Positions 25,833 to 35,357 of a DNA stretch of 64,000 bases are shown piece after piece. A program made the translations under genes and the position numbers. The stretch's first letter is position 1; every line of letters begins with the position of its first letter. The stretch is from an uncultured Saprospiraceae bacterium (GTDB lineage Bacteria > Bacteroidota > Bacteroidia > Chitinophagales > Saprospiraceae): assembly GCA_937921595.1 (NCBI GenBank), contig CAKZTD010000239.1, positions 18,797-82,796 on the forward strand, in the 5' to 3' direction. Under the pieces are notes generated by a model. That model saw only the letters and a list, made by a program, of their open reading frames with translations, did no database searches and was not told the origin of the DNA.

Positions 25833-26949
25833 AAACACACTGCTACTTTTCTTGCTTATTGGACTGATAGCAGTAGATGCACAAGGAACTACTGTTTCAA
25901 ACCCTGATAAATCAGAGTTTACAAAGACGATAAAAAAGAATTTTAATATGAAGGCAGACGGTGATGTTACCCTTGTCAATAAGTATGGTGATATCAACTT
26001 GAAAACCTGGAATCGTAATGAAGTAAATATAGAAATAACGATTACAGTAAATGCAAAAAGTGAATCCTATGCGAATGAAACATTCGAACGAATTGATATC
26101 AATTTTTCAGATGGTTCTGACTATGTGAAAGCGGAGACAAACATTGAGTCAGCGAATAAATCTAGTTGGTGGGGGGGTGGAAATGATAGTAAGAGTGATT
26201 TTAGAATTGATTATGTCGTCAGTATGCCGGATGCAGCAAGTTTGAATCTTAATAATAAATACGGAAACTCAAACATTGAAGCTGTTGGAGGAGATGCTAA
26301 TATTATAGTCAAATATGGGGATTTTAATTTGGCATCGGTTGGAGCAGATACTAAAATTAATTTGGGCTACGGCAATGCAAAAATTGGAAAAATCAATGGA
26401 GCTGAAGTTGAAGTCAAGTACAGCAAAATCAAATTGCAAGAAGCTAGGCAGATGACTATCGATAGTAAATACTCTAAGATTTATGTGGAGAAAGCAACCA
26501 AAGTAAAGTGTTCATCGAAATATGATAACTATGATTTTGGTGAATTAACGGAGTTGAGTAATCAGGGTAAATACGATCATTTCGAAATTGAAAAAATTGA
26601 AAAGATTACTGCTTTTTCAAAGTATACAGATTTTGAAATAGATGAGCTGTCTCAAGAAGGAACTTTTGAATTAAAGTATGGAGGTATGAAAGTTGAAAAC
26701 CTTAAAAAAGGATTTGATAAAATACTTTTAGATTGTGAGTATACTGATTGTAAAATTTATATGGATGATGATGTCGATTTTGAGTTAGATGTAGTTACCA
26801 ATTATGCTTCAGTCAGTCATCCTTCAGGCATGGATATTTCATATGAAAAAAAGAAAAGCTCAAGCCATGAAGTTCAAGGTCATCGTGGAAGTAAAAACGG
26901 TGGGAAGATCAAAGTTAGATTGAGTTATGGTGGAATAAAAGTGAGATAG
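25813..26949 (+). CDS. Secreted beta-solenoid-like protein (DUF4097-type), sigma/anti-sigma neighbour
   Basis: The 378-residue precursor has a signal peptide (LLLFLLIGLIAVDAQG). The body is built of short strands with a recurring K-Y-G/S/D motif spaced about 18-22 residues apart (NKYGDINL, NKYGNSNI, VKYGDFNL, VKYSKIKL, SKYSKIYV, SKYDNYDF, GKYDHFEI, SKYTDFEI, LKYGGMKV), as in a right-handed solenoid. An SSWWGGGNDSK loop interrupts it near residue 120. It is probably a periplasmic or surface protein whose expression or state is linked to the sigma factor. A clear terminator follows. Confidence 0.75.
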   Translation: MMKLIFKNTLLLFLLIGLIAVDAQGTTVSNPDKSEFTKTIKKNFNMKADGDVTLVNKYGDINLKTWNRNEVNIEITITVNAKSESYANETFERIDINFSDGSDYVKAETNIESANKSSWWGGGNDSKSDFRIDYVVSMPDAASLNLNNKYGNSNIEAVGGDANIIVKYGDFNLASVGADTKINLGYGNAKIGKINGAEVEVKYSKIKLQEARQMTIDSKYSKIYVEKATKVKCSSKYDNYDFGELTELSNQGKYDHFEIEKIEKITAFSKYTDFEIDELSQEGTFELKYGGMKVENLKKGFDKILLDCEYTDCKIYMDDDVDFELDVVTNYASVSHPSGMDISYEKKKSSSHEVQGHRGSKNGGKIKVRLSYGGIKVR

Positions 26950-26956
26950 ATTATTC

Positions 26957-26992
26957 AAAAAAGGAGCAGGTATTTATATCTGCTCCTTTTTT
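26957..26992 (+). terminator. Terminator of the sigma/anti-sigma/solenoid operon
   Basis: AAAAAAGGAGCAG (26957-26969) pairs perfectly with CTGCTCCTTTTTT (26980-26992) around a 10-nt loop, ending in a T run. Confidence 0.92.
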
Positions 26993-27221
26993 GTGTATTA
27001 AGTACTCCTTTTTTCAAATGTATATTAATATACAAAAGGAAGGTTATTCTACAATCGACAAATAAAATTTTATAAATTTAGTAAATCTTATCTGAAGGAA
27101 TATTGTTGACACATATCTTATTCCTGTTTCTAAAGGCTAATTTCTAGTCCTAAATATTCATATATTTTTCATTTTTTTTGGAACAGGATGAATTCTTTCA
27201 CCTTACAAAACCCTCTTTGCT

Positions 27222-29384
27222 ATGAAAAGAACATTTACATTAAGTACTCTTTTTGCTATTTTATTTACAACAATTTCTTTTGCACAAAATGAATTAAAAG
27301 TAATCAATCCTGATTGGGGTTGGGGAAATTATGGTGTGCAAGGAACAATAGAAGAGGCCGAATTTCAGATTGAACCCAAAGGCCTTTATATGGAAGTGGG
27401 CATGTTTTTGACATTCTCCGCTCAAGGAACATCCCTTGAAGGTCAAGATGGAATCGAGATTGTTTTTGATTTTAACCTTCCCGCTGGATCTATTGTTCAT
27501 GATTCATGGCTCTGGATGAATGATACATTAATTGTTCAAGCCGATATTTTAGATATTTCTCAAGCGACTGCAGTTTATGAAGATATTGTGGACAGAAACC
27601 TTGATCCTTCATTACTTTATAGGAAGGAAAATGGAACATATCAATTACGCATATTTCCATTGCAAGGAGGCGAATCCAGGAAAGTAAAAGTTACCTTTCT
27701 TACACCAACTATTTGGAATGAGGATAAGGTAGAAGCTTGGTTACCATTGGAGTTTTTAGAAAATTCTGAAATTCCTTTGACTACTTTTAATATCATAAGT
27801 ATTGCAGATGATGCCTGGGGAGAACCTACTTTGTCAGGGGCAGAGAATGTTGAATTTGAAAGTGTTACTGATCCTGACGCTGGAGACATTTGGTTTACAA
27901 GTGTCGAAGAATCAAATTTTAGTAAACCTATAAAGTTTGCTCTGGAAAGTCCATTAGGTACTGAAGGAACCTTTGTTAGTAAATTTGAAGATGAAAATGA
28001 AGATAATTTTTATCAGGTTGTATATGTGCCTCCTGTTTTACCTTCGTCTTTGGATCCGAAAAATGTCGCTATCGTTTTTGATCATGATGCTGATAATTCA
28101 AATATTGATAAAGAAGAGATATTTAATTTCGTAAAACAAAGTTTGGAATCTAACTTAAAAGAGGAGGATCATTTAAACCTTTTTTATTCGAACAATTCGC
28201 AAGTAGATATGGCCTCTGACACCTGGGTGTCATGTGATTCAAGTTCTTTAGCTCAACTCTTTTCTAATCTCACAGATCCTATTGGGATTAGCTCAAATTT
28301 TGTTGAAACGGTTACTACTTCAATTGAATTTGTATTACAGAATAACGAAGCAGCAGATATAATTCTTTTAACGAATAGTAGTGAGTCATTCTCTTATAGT
28401 TCACAGGTAGAATCCTGGGTTGAAATGATAGGAGGAGCAGATGTGAAAATACACATTGTTAATTATCAAACGCTAAATTACTGGTGGGATGAAGGGTGGA
28501 ATGCTCCTCCTGAGTTATGGTTTTCGCATAAAAATTTATACGAAGATTTAAGTTTGTCTACAGGTGGAAGTCTGGTTAGTAGTTTGGAGAGTGGAGTGAA
28601 TACTTGGGAGGCTATTTCAAACACAATTGGAACACTGAAAAACTCATCCTATAGTTTTGATTTGGATGTAGATATCGCTTCAGGATTTTCATATGCTCCT
28701 TTTTATCAAACCTACCAAGGTCAATCCTCAAATCTAAATCAACCAATTCTTCAAGTTGGAAAATATCTAGGAGATTTTCCAATGACCTTAGAGTTTTCAG
28801 CTTATAATGATGGAGTCTTTGTTTTTGATTCTGTAACTATTGAATCCGCAAATGTCAATGAATGGGATAGCTTAGGTAGAGAGATATGGACTGGACATTT
28901 AATTCGATCTCTTGAAGGAAGTGCAAGCAATGATATTGATGTTCAAAACATTGTAGATATAAGTTTAGAAGAAAGAGTCTTGTCAAAATATACTGCATTT
29001 CTTGCATTGGAATTAGCGCAAGGAGGAGAGCCTTGTATTGGGTGTTGGCATTTTGATGAACCTATTGTAATCACAACAGAAGAAGTTGAAGAGGAGTTGG
29101 GGGTAGATGTAAGTATATCTCCAAATCCATTTTCTGACTATTGTCAAATTCATTTTGAATTACTTGGAGATGAAAATATAGATGATCTGAAAGCTCACAT
29201 TTTTGACACTTATGGAAACGTGGTGAGTACTTTAAATTTAGATGAACTCATGTATGCTGGAAGTTCGCAATTAAATTGGGAAGGTAAGGATAGTAATGGA
29301 CGAAAACTACCCGCTGGAATTTATCATTTGATTGTACAAACAAAGCAACAAGTAGCTTCATTTAAACTTGTATTAATTAAATAG
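27222..29384 (+). CDS. VIT-domain protein with type IX secretion C-terminal sorting domain
   Basis: The 720-residue precursor has a signal peptide (ending FAQ), an N-terminal VIT domain (EIVFDFNLPAGSIVHDSWLWMNDTLIVQADILDISQATAVYEDIV, then YRKENGTYQLRIFPL), a middle region resembling a degenerate vWA domain with NVAIVFDHDADNS in place of a MIDAS, and a C-terminal type A sorting domain from about residue 630 (VDVSISPNPFSDYCQI ... LPAGIYHLIVQ). It should be exported across the outer membrane by the T9SS. The missing MIDAS serines suggest the vWA no longer binds metal in the usual way. A terminator follows closely. Confidence 0.85.
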   Translation: MKRTFTLSTLFAILFTTISFAQNELKVINPDWGWGNYGVQGTIEEAEFQIEPKGLYMEVGMFLTFSAQGTSLEGQDGIEIVFDFNLPAGSIVHDSWLWMNDTLIVQADILDISQATAVYEDIVDRNLDPSLLYRKENGTYQLRIFPLQGGESRKVKVTFLTPTIWNEDKVEAWLPLEFLENSEIPLTTFNIISIADDAWGEPTLSGAENVEFESVTDPDAGDIWFTSVEESNFSKPIKFALESPLGTEGTFVSKFEDENEDNFYQVVYVPPVLPSSLDPKNVAIVFDHDADNSNIDKEEIFNFVKQSLESNLKEEDHLNLFYSNNSQVDMASDTWVSCDSSSLAQLFSNLTDPIGISSNFVETVTTSIEFVLQNNEAADIILLTNSSESFSYSSQVESWVEMIGGADVKIHIVNYQTLNYWWDEGWNAPPELWFSHKNLYEDLSLSTGGSLVSSLESGVNTWEAISNTIGTLKNSSYSFDLDVDIASGFSYAPFYQTYQGQSSNLNQPILQVGKYLGDFPMTLEFSAYNDGVFVFDSVTIESANVNEWDSLGREIWTGHLIRSLEGSASNDIDVQNIVDISLEERVLSKYTAFLALELAQGGEPCIGCWHFDEPIVITTEEVEEELGVDVSISPNPFSDYCQIHFELLGDENIDDLKAHIFDTYGNVVSTLNLDELMYAGSSQLNWEGKDSNGRKLPAGIYHLIVQTKQQVASFKLVLIK

Positions 29385-29406
29385 CCTTTTTATAAAATTG
29401 GTAATG

Positions 29407-29439
29407 GCCGCACAACCTTTTGGTTGGTGCGGCTTTTTT
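29407..29439 (+). terminator. Terminator of the VIT-domain gene
   Basis: GCCGCACAACC and GGTTGGTGCGGC form a GC-rich stem with one bulged base, followed by six T (29434-29439). Confidence 0.9.
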
Positions 29440-29482
29440 GTATATTCGCAAAGCTTAAAAAATAATTTCAGAGCGAATATGA

Positions 29483-29516
29483 AGACGTAAAGAATTATGT
29501 TCAATCTGTTTGATAT
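29483..29516 (+). repeat. 34-bp dispersed repeat, copy 2
   Basis: This stretch matches 3434-3467 at 33 of 34 bases. It lies 111 bp upstream of the start of the nuclease gene, downstream of the preceding terminator. Confidence 0.8.
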
Positions 29517-29627
29517 TCTGAAGTTTTCATAAACGATTGACTGTAAGGAAATCGTGGTGAAAAATTTGGGATATCTTGAAAAGACAGATTAAACTTAATT
29601 TAGTCCAATAACTTAAACATACAATAA

Positions 29628-31037
29628 ATGAAAGTTAAATTTTGTGGAGCAGCTCAGGTAGTTACAGGATCCAGCCATTTAATCACATTAGATAATGGAT
29701 TTAAGATACTTTTAGATTGCGGACTTTATCAAGGAAGAGCAAAGAACATGGAGAATTTCAATTCCAATTGGTATTTTAACCCAAGGGATATTGATTGCCT
29801 AATCCTTTCTCATGCACACATCGATCATAGTGGTCGTATTCCTAAATTAGTTAAGGATGGATTCAGAGGACATATCATTTGTACCCATGCGACGAGAAGC
29901 CTTTGTGCAATTATGCTTTTGGATAGTGCAAAGATTCAGGAACGTGATGCAGAATATTGGAATCGAAGACAGCTTAAAAAGAAGAAGAAAAGTAAAAGAG
30001 AGAAACAAAGGACGCCTCTTTATACAACGGATGATGTCGCTGAAACGATGAAATTATTTATGGGAGTTTCCTATGAAAAATGGTATCGCCTCAACGAAGA
30101 TGTTGAAGTATTTTTTAGAGATGCTGGACATATTTTAGGGAGTGCTAGTGTGAGTCTTCGGATTCAAGAAGGAGGAGAAACGAAGATGCTTGGTTTTACT
30201 GGAGATATTGGTCGACCTGATCGTCCGATCCTAAGAGATCCGATTCCAATGCCTGAAGTTGATTACCTAATTTGCGAATCTACTTATGGCGCAAAAGATC
30301 ATACTGCTAAACCTGCAGAGACCGAACGATTTTTAGATATTATCAAAAAGACCTGCGTAGAGAAAAGAGGGAAGTTGATCATTCCTGCTTTCAGTGTCGG
30401 AAGAACTCAGGAGATTGTATACATGCTTGATCGACTGGAAACACAGGGCAAGCTTCCTCGGATTCCTGTTTATGTTGATAGTCCTTTAGCAGTAAATGCT
30501 ACGACTGTTTTTGGCTCTCATCCAGAATGTTTTGATGAAAATCTAAATGAATATTTGCTAATAGATGATAACCCTTTTGGTTTCAATAGACTGACCTATG
30601 TTCGTTCCGTAGATCTATCTAAAAAACTAAATGAAACAAAAGATGCTTGTATTATCATAAGTTCTTCTGGAATGATGAACGCTGGTCGAGTAAAACACCA
30701 TCTTTTTAATAATATCGATAATGAGAAAAACACTATTCTTATTGTTGGATATTGCTCTCCAGATACTCCTGGAGGAATGCTTAGAAATGGTATTCAGGAG
30801 ATCAAACTATTTGGAGAAATTAAGGCTGTAAATGCCGAAATCGAAATCATGGATTCCTTTTCAGCTCATGCAGACCGGACGGAAATTTTGACCTTTTTGG
30901 AAAATCAAAAGAAATTGAAACATTTGTTTTTAGTTCATGGAGAATTGAAGAGTCAGGAGGCTTTGAAAAAACTGATGCTGGAAAAGGGGTTTGATAACAT
31001 TCATATTCCACGACTTAAACAGCAGTTTGATTTGTAG
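29628..31037 (+). CDS. Metallo-beta-lactamase/beta-CASP nuclease
   Basis: The 469-residue protein has the metal motif SHAHIDHSGR (His62, His64, Asp66, His67), a further His in FRDAGHILGSASV, Asp in GFTGDIGR, and the beta-CASP motifs in CESTYGAKDHT, IIPAFSVGRTQEIVYML, IISSSGMMNAGRVKHHL and DSFSAHADRTEI. This is the CPSF73/YSH1-like branch, with RNA endo- or exonuclease activity. It is longer than a plain lactamase-fold hydrolase and lacks the RNase J C-terminal domain. It is alone in its transcription unit. Confidence 0.93.
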   Translation: MKVKFCGAAQVVTGSSHLITLDNGFKILLDCGLYQGRAKNMENFNSNWYFNPRDIDCLILSHAHIDHSGRIPKLVKDGFRGHIICTHATRSLCAIMLLDSAKIQERDAEYWNRRQLKKKKKSKREKQRTPLYTTDDVAETMKLFMGVSYEKWYRLNEDVEVFFRDAGHILGSASVSLRIQEGGETKMLGFTGDIGRPDRPILRDPIPMPEVDYLICESTYGAKDHTAKPAETERFLDIIKKTCVEKRGKLIIPAFSVGRTQEIVYMLDRLETQGKLPRIPVYVDSPLAVNATTVFGSHPECFDENLNEYLLIDDNPFGFNRLTYVRSVDLSKKLNETKDACIIISSSGMMNAGRVKHHLFNNIDNEKNTILIVGYCSPDTPGGMLRNGIQEIKLFGEIKAVNAEIEIMDSFSAHADRTEILTFLENQKKLKHLFLVHGELKSQEALKKLMLEKGFDNIHIPRLKQQFDL

Positions 31038-31272
31038 AAGAGCTAGGTGAAACAGAATGACTATTACTTGACACAATCGCATTCATTGTGGATTGTTTTC
31101 AGCGTTTAGCCGATCAATGTCGTTGTATTCGTATGAATGATCTTAGCTTTTGTTAAATTGTAGTTAAACTAAGAGCTATAAAATAGAATCATACTAAATC
31201 GGATGGGAATTGTGTTATATCCCCCGGAATTCAAAAGAACTTTAGAAGGAAACCAAGAAAGAAATTTATCTA

Positions 31273-32796
31273 ATGGAAAAGCAAAATATACTTGTCTATT
31301 TGTTTTCAGGCTTACTACTTGTCTTAATGATCTCGGCGTGTAATAAGTTTGATGAACTCGATAACTTAGAAGTTGTCAATTATGATGCAGAATTTGCGAT
31401 TCCTCTTTTCCAAGGAAAGGCGTCGTTTCAGGATGTCTTAGAAAATTTCGACGAGGAAACTTTCATCACCATCTTACCTGATGGATTGATTCAGCTGAAT
31501 TATAAAGGAAACGTTGTTGCAACTTCCAGTGCAGATATTTTTGGCAACCTACCCGCGTGGCCATTTCCGGTATTCGATACCCTTGTTGGTCTTGAGTTTA
31601 ATAGTACTGAAAACTTAGATGTCGATTTAGCTATTTTAAAATCTGGACTTTTAGATTGGGGATTTCAAACGGAACATGGAGAACCACTAACGGTTACTGT
31701 ATCTATTCCTAATGCAACAAAAGATGGAGAAATATTTCAGCGAAGTAGGAATATTTCAGCAGGAGTTTTAATACATGTTGAGCCACCAATTGACATTACA
31801 GGATACCAAATTACACCAACTAATGATAGTGTTTTTGTAAGATATCAAGCCTTTCGACCTAATGTAGGTTATGCGGATACCTTGACTAATTTCTTTATTC
31901 GATTTACTGAATTCGAAGCATCTTATGTTGAGGGATATTTAGGAACTGATTTATATGAACTTCCAAGAGATACAATTGAGATTGAATTCTTTGAAAACTG
32001 GAAAAGAGGAGATGTTTACTTTACAGAACCCAAAATAAAGATAGGGGTTGAAAATGCTTTTGGTTTTCCAGTAAGATCTAAAACTAATATTCTTTCTATT
32101 ATAACGATCAACGGAGATTCAATTGGTTTAGAAAGCCCTTTTATTCAGGATGGAATTGACTTTGCTTATCCAAGTTTGGATGAGATTGGTGAGGTAAAAA
32201 CGACTAATTTTTTCTTTGATAATGACAATTCAAATATAGCAGAGATTATTGGTGCAGGGCCGGTTTCTGTAGACTACGACATGGATGCAATTCCTAACCC
32301 AGATCAAGATACAGCGATTCGTGGCTTCCTTACGGACTCTAGTTATTTTAGGGTTCAAGTGGAAGTAGAATTGCCAATGTATGGTACGGCTGAAGGTTTC
32401 GAAGCTAGAGATACGTTTAGTATTGATCTTGGTGATCAAGATAAAGTAGATTATGTAGAGTTTAAATTAATCACCGATAATGGAATCCCTGTGGAAGTTG
32501 GAATACAGGCCTATTTTGCTAATGAAGCTGGTGTTATATTAGATTCCTTGTTTGCTCCAGCTCAAGCTGTTTTTGATGCTGCTCCGGTTGATGGAGAGGG
32601 CGAGGTGACCAGCCGTGTTGAAAAAACATCTTTTATAACTTTCGATAGCGAACGTTTTGAAAATATAAAATCCGCCAAAAATGTTTTTCTCAATGCTTCT
32701 TTTTCTTCCACTAATAATGGAACAGAAGAGGTGAAAATCTATTCTGATCAGGATGTAGAGTTTAGAATGGGTATGAAAATTGGTATTAAGGAGTAA
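31273..32796 (+). CDS. Large lipoprotein, function unknown
   Basis: The 507-residue precursor has a lipoprotein signal (LVLMISACNKF, Cys23). The mature part is beta-rich, without membrane segments, and contains repeated short strands with a DYDMDAIPNPDQDTAIRGFL section around residue 335. I recognise no named family. It precedes, by 122 bp, a DUF5723 outer-membrane-type protein; such lipoprotein plus DUF5723 pairs are common in Bacteroidota, which suggests a joint role at the cell envelope. The 235-bp upstream gap shows no clear terminator or promoter. Confidence 0.7.
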   Translation: MEKQNILVYLFSGLLLVLMISACNKFDELDNLEVVNYDAEFAIPLFQGKASFQDVLENFDEETFITILPDGLIQLNYKGNVVATSSADIFGNLPAWPFPVFDTLVGLEFNSTENLDVDLAILKSGLLDWGFQTEHGEPLTVTVSIPNATKDGEIFQRSRNISAGVLIHVEPPIDITGYQITPTNDSVFVRYQAFRPNVGYADTLTNFFIRFTEFEASYVEGYLGTDLYELPRDTIEIEFFENWKRGDVYFTEPKIKIGVENAFGFPVRSKTNILSIITINGDSIGLESPFIQDGIDFAYPSLDEIGEVKTTNFFFDNDNSNIAEIIGAGPVSVDYDMDAIPNPDQDTAIRGFLTDSSYFRVQVEVELPMYGTAEGFEARDTFSIDLGDQDKVDYVEFKLITDNGIPVEVGIQAYFANEAGVILDSLFAPAQAVFDAAPVDGEGEVTSRVEKTSFITFDSERFENIKSAKNVFLNASFSSTNNGTEEVKIYSDQDVEFRMGMKIGIKE

Positions 32797-32918
32797 GTAC
32801 GAGACACAAAATTATTAAAATATTATTTTGATAATTCTGTATAAGTATTTAAAAATGAGAAAACGGGTATTGTATAACAAGTCGCAATACTTTTCAAAAA
32901 AACTAAATAATATTTGCA

Positions 32919-34238
32919 ATGCTGAAAAAGCTAATCTTTGTTTTTTTCTTTGCCACTTCTGTATGTTCGCTATTCGCACAACAAGAATTAAGTCTACATT
33001 TTCTTAGAAATACTTGGCAGTCTAGTAAGACTAATCCTGCTTTTATAACGGAACATAGAGTCCATTATGGAATGCCAAATTTGTATTTCAATATTTCACA
33101 TTCTGGCCCTTCTTATAACGATGTTGTGATCAGTCGAAATGGTGAAAATGTATTAGATATCAGTAGAGTATTAAATTCGCTTTCTGATAATAATCAACTT
33201 TTTACCAATCTGGAATTGGAAACCATGAGTACTTCTTTTGGAATCAAAAATATTCGCTTTAGTGTGAGTCATGCTTTCAAAATGAATACTTATCTTGATT
33301 ATTCAAAAGACATGGTAGAGCTGGCTTGGAATGGAAATTCTCAGTTTATAGGAGAGACCATTCAGATCGGCCCAGACTTTCAAGCTTTCGCATATAATGA
33401 ATTTGCTCTTGGAGCAGCTATGAAAATTTTAAACGTTTCTGCTGGAGCCAAATTAAAAATACTAACGGGTATCGGAGATGTTTCGACAAGTCGTACAGAT
33501 GCAAGTCTTTATACCGATCCTGATATTTATCAATTAACTTTCAATACCGATTATAAAATCAATACTTCTTCTTTTTTAGCTTATGACGGAAATGGTGATT
33601 TTGAATTAGATTTTGGGAAGATTACAGCAGAACGATTGTTTTCCAAAAACCTAGGTTTAGCTGTTGATTTAGGAGCTGCTTTCAAATTGGGCAATGTTGA
33701 AGTTGCAGCTAGTGTTGTTGACTTGGGATATATTTCTTGGAAAAAGAATGCTACAAATTATACGAGTCAAGGATCTCATACTTACGAAGGTTTAGATGTT
33801 TCTGATATCATCAATGATGAATCCATCACTTTCGAAGAAACGATTGATACTTTAGCCGAAGTTTTTAATTTTGATGAGACCTCAGCATCTTATAATACCA
33901 TGCTTCCTACAAAGTTATATCTTAGTGGATCTTATGACATTAATAAGATGTTCAAAGTCGGAGGTTTATTTTATACAGAAGTATACCGAGGCAAATTGTT
34001 TCCTGCTTTCGCAGCAAGCGGAACGGTGAAGCTTGGTAAGATCGCGTCACTTGGAATGGTATATTCTATTAGAAATCAAACCTACGATAATGTAGGATTG
34101 AATGCAACAATCAAGTTAGGTCCTGTGCAAATATTTGCGGTAACTGATAATGTTATTGCGGCGTTTAAACCTTATGATAGCAGAAATGTAAATGCAAGAA
34201 TAGGTATCAATACCATCTTCAATAAAAAGAAAAAATAA
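32919..34238 (+). CDS. DUF5723 family outer-membrane protein
   Basis: The 439-residue precursor has a signal peptide (ending LFAQQ) and the DUF5723 start LHFLRNTWQSSKTNPAFITEHRVHYGMPNLYFNISHSGPSYNDV. Alternating strands and the terminal VNARIGINTIF suggest a beta-barrel resembling the FadL/PorV-type family. The role is unknown; it probably works with the lipoprotein encoded just upstream. A long hairpin terminator follows, so the pair forms a closed unit. Confidence 0.82.
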   Translation: MLKKLIFVFFFATSVCSLFAQQELSLHFLRNTWQSSKTNPAFITEHRVHYGMPNLYFNISHSGPSYNDVVISRNGENVLDISRVLNSLSDNNQLFTNLELETMSTSFGIKNIRFSVSHAFKMNTYLDYSKDMVELAWNGNSQFIGETIQIGPDFQAFAYNEFALGAAMKILNVSAGAKLKILTGIGDVSTSRTDASLYTDPDIYQLTFNTDYKINTSSFLAYDGNGDFELDFGKITAERLFSKNLGLAVDLGAAFKLGNVEVAASVVDLGYISWKKNATNYTSQGSHTYEGLDVSDIINDESITFEETIDTLAEVFNFDETSASYNTMLPTKLYLSGSYDINKMFKVGGLFYTEVYRGKLFPAFAASGTVKLGKIASLGMVYSIRNQTYDNVGLNATIKLGPVQIFAVTDNVIAAFKPYDSRNVNARIGINTIFNKKKK

Positions 34239-34262
34239 AATCCAAATAGGATTTACACCATA

Positions 34263-34325
34263 AAAAAGTCATTGAATATTAGTCATTCCTTTCCGAAGAG
34301 AATCACTAATATCCAATGACTTTTT
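34263..34325 (+). terminator. Long hairpin terminator of the DUF5723 gene
   Basis: AAAAAGTCATTG and CAATGACTTTTT form the outer 12 bp; ATATTAGT and ACTAATAT continue the stem inside after one mismatch. A T run ends it. The stem is symmetrical and could also act in the other direction. Confidence 0.85.
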
Positions 34326-34333
34326 CAATTTAT

Positions 34334-34375
34334 CCTCACTCCTCACTCCTTACTCCTTACTCCTCACTCCTCACT
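34334..34375. repeat. 7-bp tandem repeat CCTCACT/CCTTACT, six copies
   Basis: Six exact 7-bp units: CCTCACT twice, CCTTACT twice, CCTCACT twice. It directly precedes a series of small hairpins and lies between convergent genes. The word recurs in other intergenic hairpins of the window. Confidence 0.9.
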
Positions 34376-34495
34376 ATTCCGAAGGAATCTATCCCTTCAA
34401 ACGAGCGCAGCAAGTTTGAACAACCACTATCGCCGCAGGCGATCTATCCCTATCCCGATTTATCGGGATCTATCCCTATCCCGACTTATCGAAAT
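34376..34495. repeat. Array of five small hairpins joined by CTATCCC linkers
   Basis: ATTCC-gaa-GGAAT (34376), TTCAAAC/GTTTGAA (34396-34420), ATCGCC-gca-GGCGAT (34429-34443), ATCCCG/CGGGAT (34452-34469) and a decayed ATCCCG/CGAAAT (34478-34495). TCTATCCC-like linkers follow several of them. The array abuts the stop codon of the metal ABC ATPase gene at 34496. Confidence 0.85.
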
Positions 34496-35239
34496 CTATT
34501 CCTCCATCATACCCGACTTATGCAATATCGGCAACTGGCCTCCATACGCCTTCGCAATGTTTTCCTGAGTGAAAGTAGTTTTCGTATCCCCATGAGAAAT
34601 CAATCGCTGGTTAAGCAATATGACTTTATCAAAATAACGGTCAACACTAGAAAGATCATGATGGACTACTAATAAAGTTTTTCCTTCTTCTGCCAATTTT
34701 TTTAAAATCTGAATAATCTTTTCTTCTGTAGTCATATCCACTCCAACAAAAGGCTCATCAAAAAGAAATATATCTGCCTTCTGACAAAGTGCTCTAGCTA
34801 AGAACACTCTTTGTTGTTGGCCACCTGAAAGCTCTCCAATTTGACGGTCCTTAAAATGAGTCATTCCAGTTTCTTCTAATGCATACATTGCAATCTCTTT
34901 ATCCTCTTTATTGATTCGACTAAAAACTTTCTTGTGTGGATACCGACCCATTAAGACAATATCGAAAACTGTGGCAGGGAAATTCCAATCCACATCATTT
35001 TTTTGAGGAACATAAACGACCTCTTTTCTTTGCTTCTTGATATCACCTCCATTAACTAGAATGCTTCCAGTATTAATATCAATCAGCCCAAGAATCGATT
35101 TAAACAAAGTAGATTTTCCAGCTCCATTAGGACCAATCACACCGTGAATTTTTCCAGCATCAATGTTCAAAAAGATGTTGGTCAAAACACGTTTCTTCTC
35201 ATAAGAAACTGACAATCCTTTAATTTCTATTGAGTACAT
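34496..35239 (-). CDS. Metal ABC transporter ATPase (Mn/Zn type)
   Basis: The 247-residue protein has Walker A GPNGAGKST near residue 37, a Q-loop VPQKNDVDW, the signature LSGGQQQRV around residue 137, and Walker B IFLFDEPFVGVD. The sequence matches the MntB/ZnuC branch that powers manganese or zinc uptake. It is third in a minus-strand operon after the DtxR-type regulator and the solute-binding protein. The expected permease gene does not follow: the stop codon meets the hairpin array. Confidence 0.92.
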   Translation of the reverse strand: MYSIEIKGLSVSYEKKRVLTNIFLNIDAGKIHGVIGPNGAGKSTLFKSILGLIDINTGSILVNGGDIKKQRKEVVYVPQKNDVDWNFPATVFDIVLMGRYPHKKVFSRINKEDKEIAMYALEETGMTHFKDRQIGELSGGQQQRVFLARALCQKADIFLFDEPFVGVDMTTEEKIIQILKKLAEEGKTLLVVHHDLSSVDRYFDKVILLNQRLISHGDTKTTFTQENIAKAYGGQLPILHKSGMMEE

Positions 35240-35266
35240 AATTCATTTTTTAGTGTTAAAGGGCTC

Positions 35267-35340
35267 TTTCAAGTTTAAATCGACGTAGGAGGTTGTAACT
35301 TGGAAGTTGAGTATAAAGGCAAGTTTGTAACTTGCCAAAG
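35267..35340. repeat. TATAATGGCAAGTTTGTAA-family repeat, copy 1
   Basis: TTCAAGTTTAAAT, then AGGAGGTTGTAACTTGGAAG and GTATAAAGGCAAGTTTGTAA, ending in the palindrome GGCAAGTTTGTAACTTGCC. Copies lie at 49665-49725 and 54833-54909. It lies in the 118-bp gap between the ATPase and binding-protein genes of the operon. Confidence 0.65.
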
Positions 35341-35357
35341 AGGCATTTTTAGAATTT

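Noticed and set aside
34316-34672. Plus-strand open frame of 118 codons
   Set aside because: It is made of the 7-bp repeat and hairpin array, then runs antisense to the ABC ATPase gene; composition is not protein-like.
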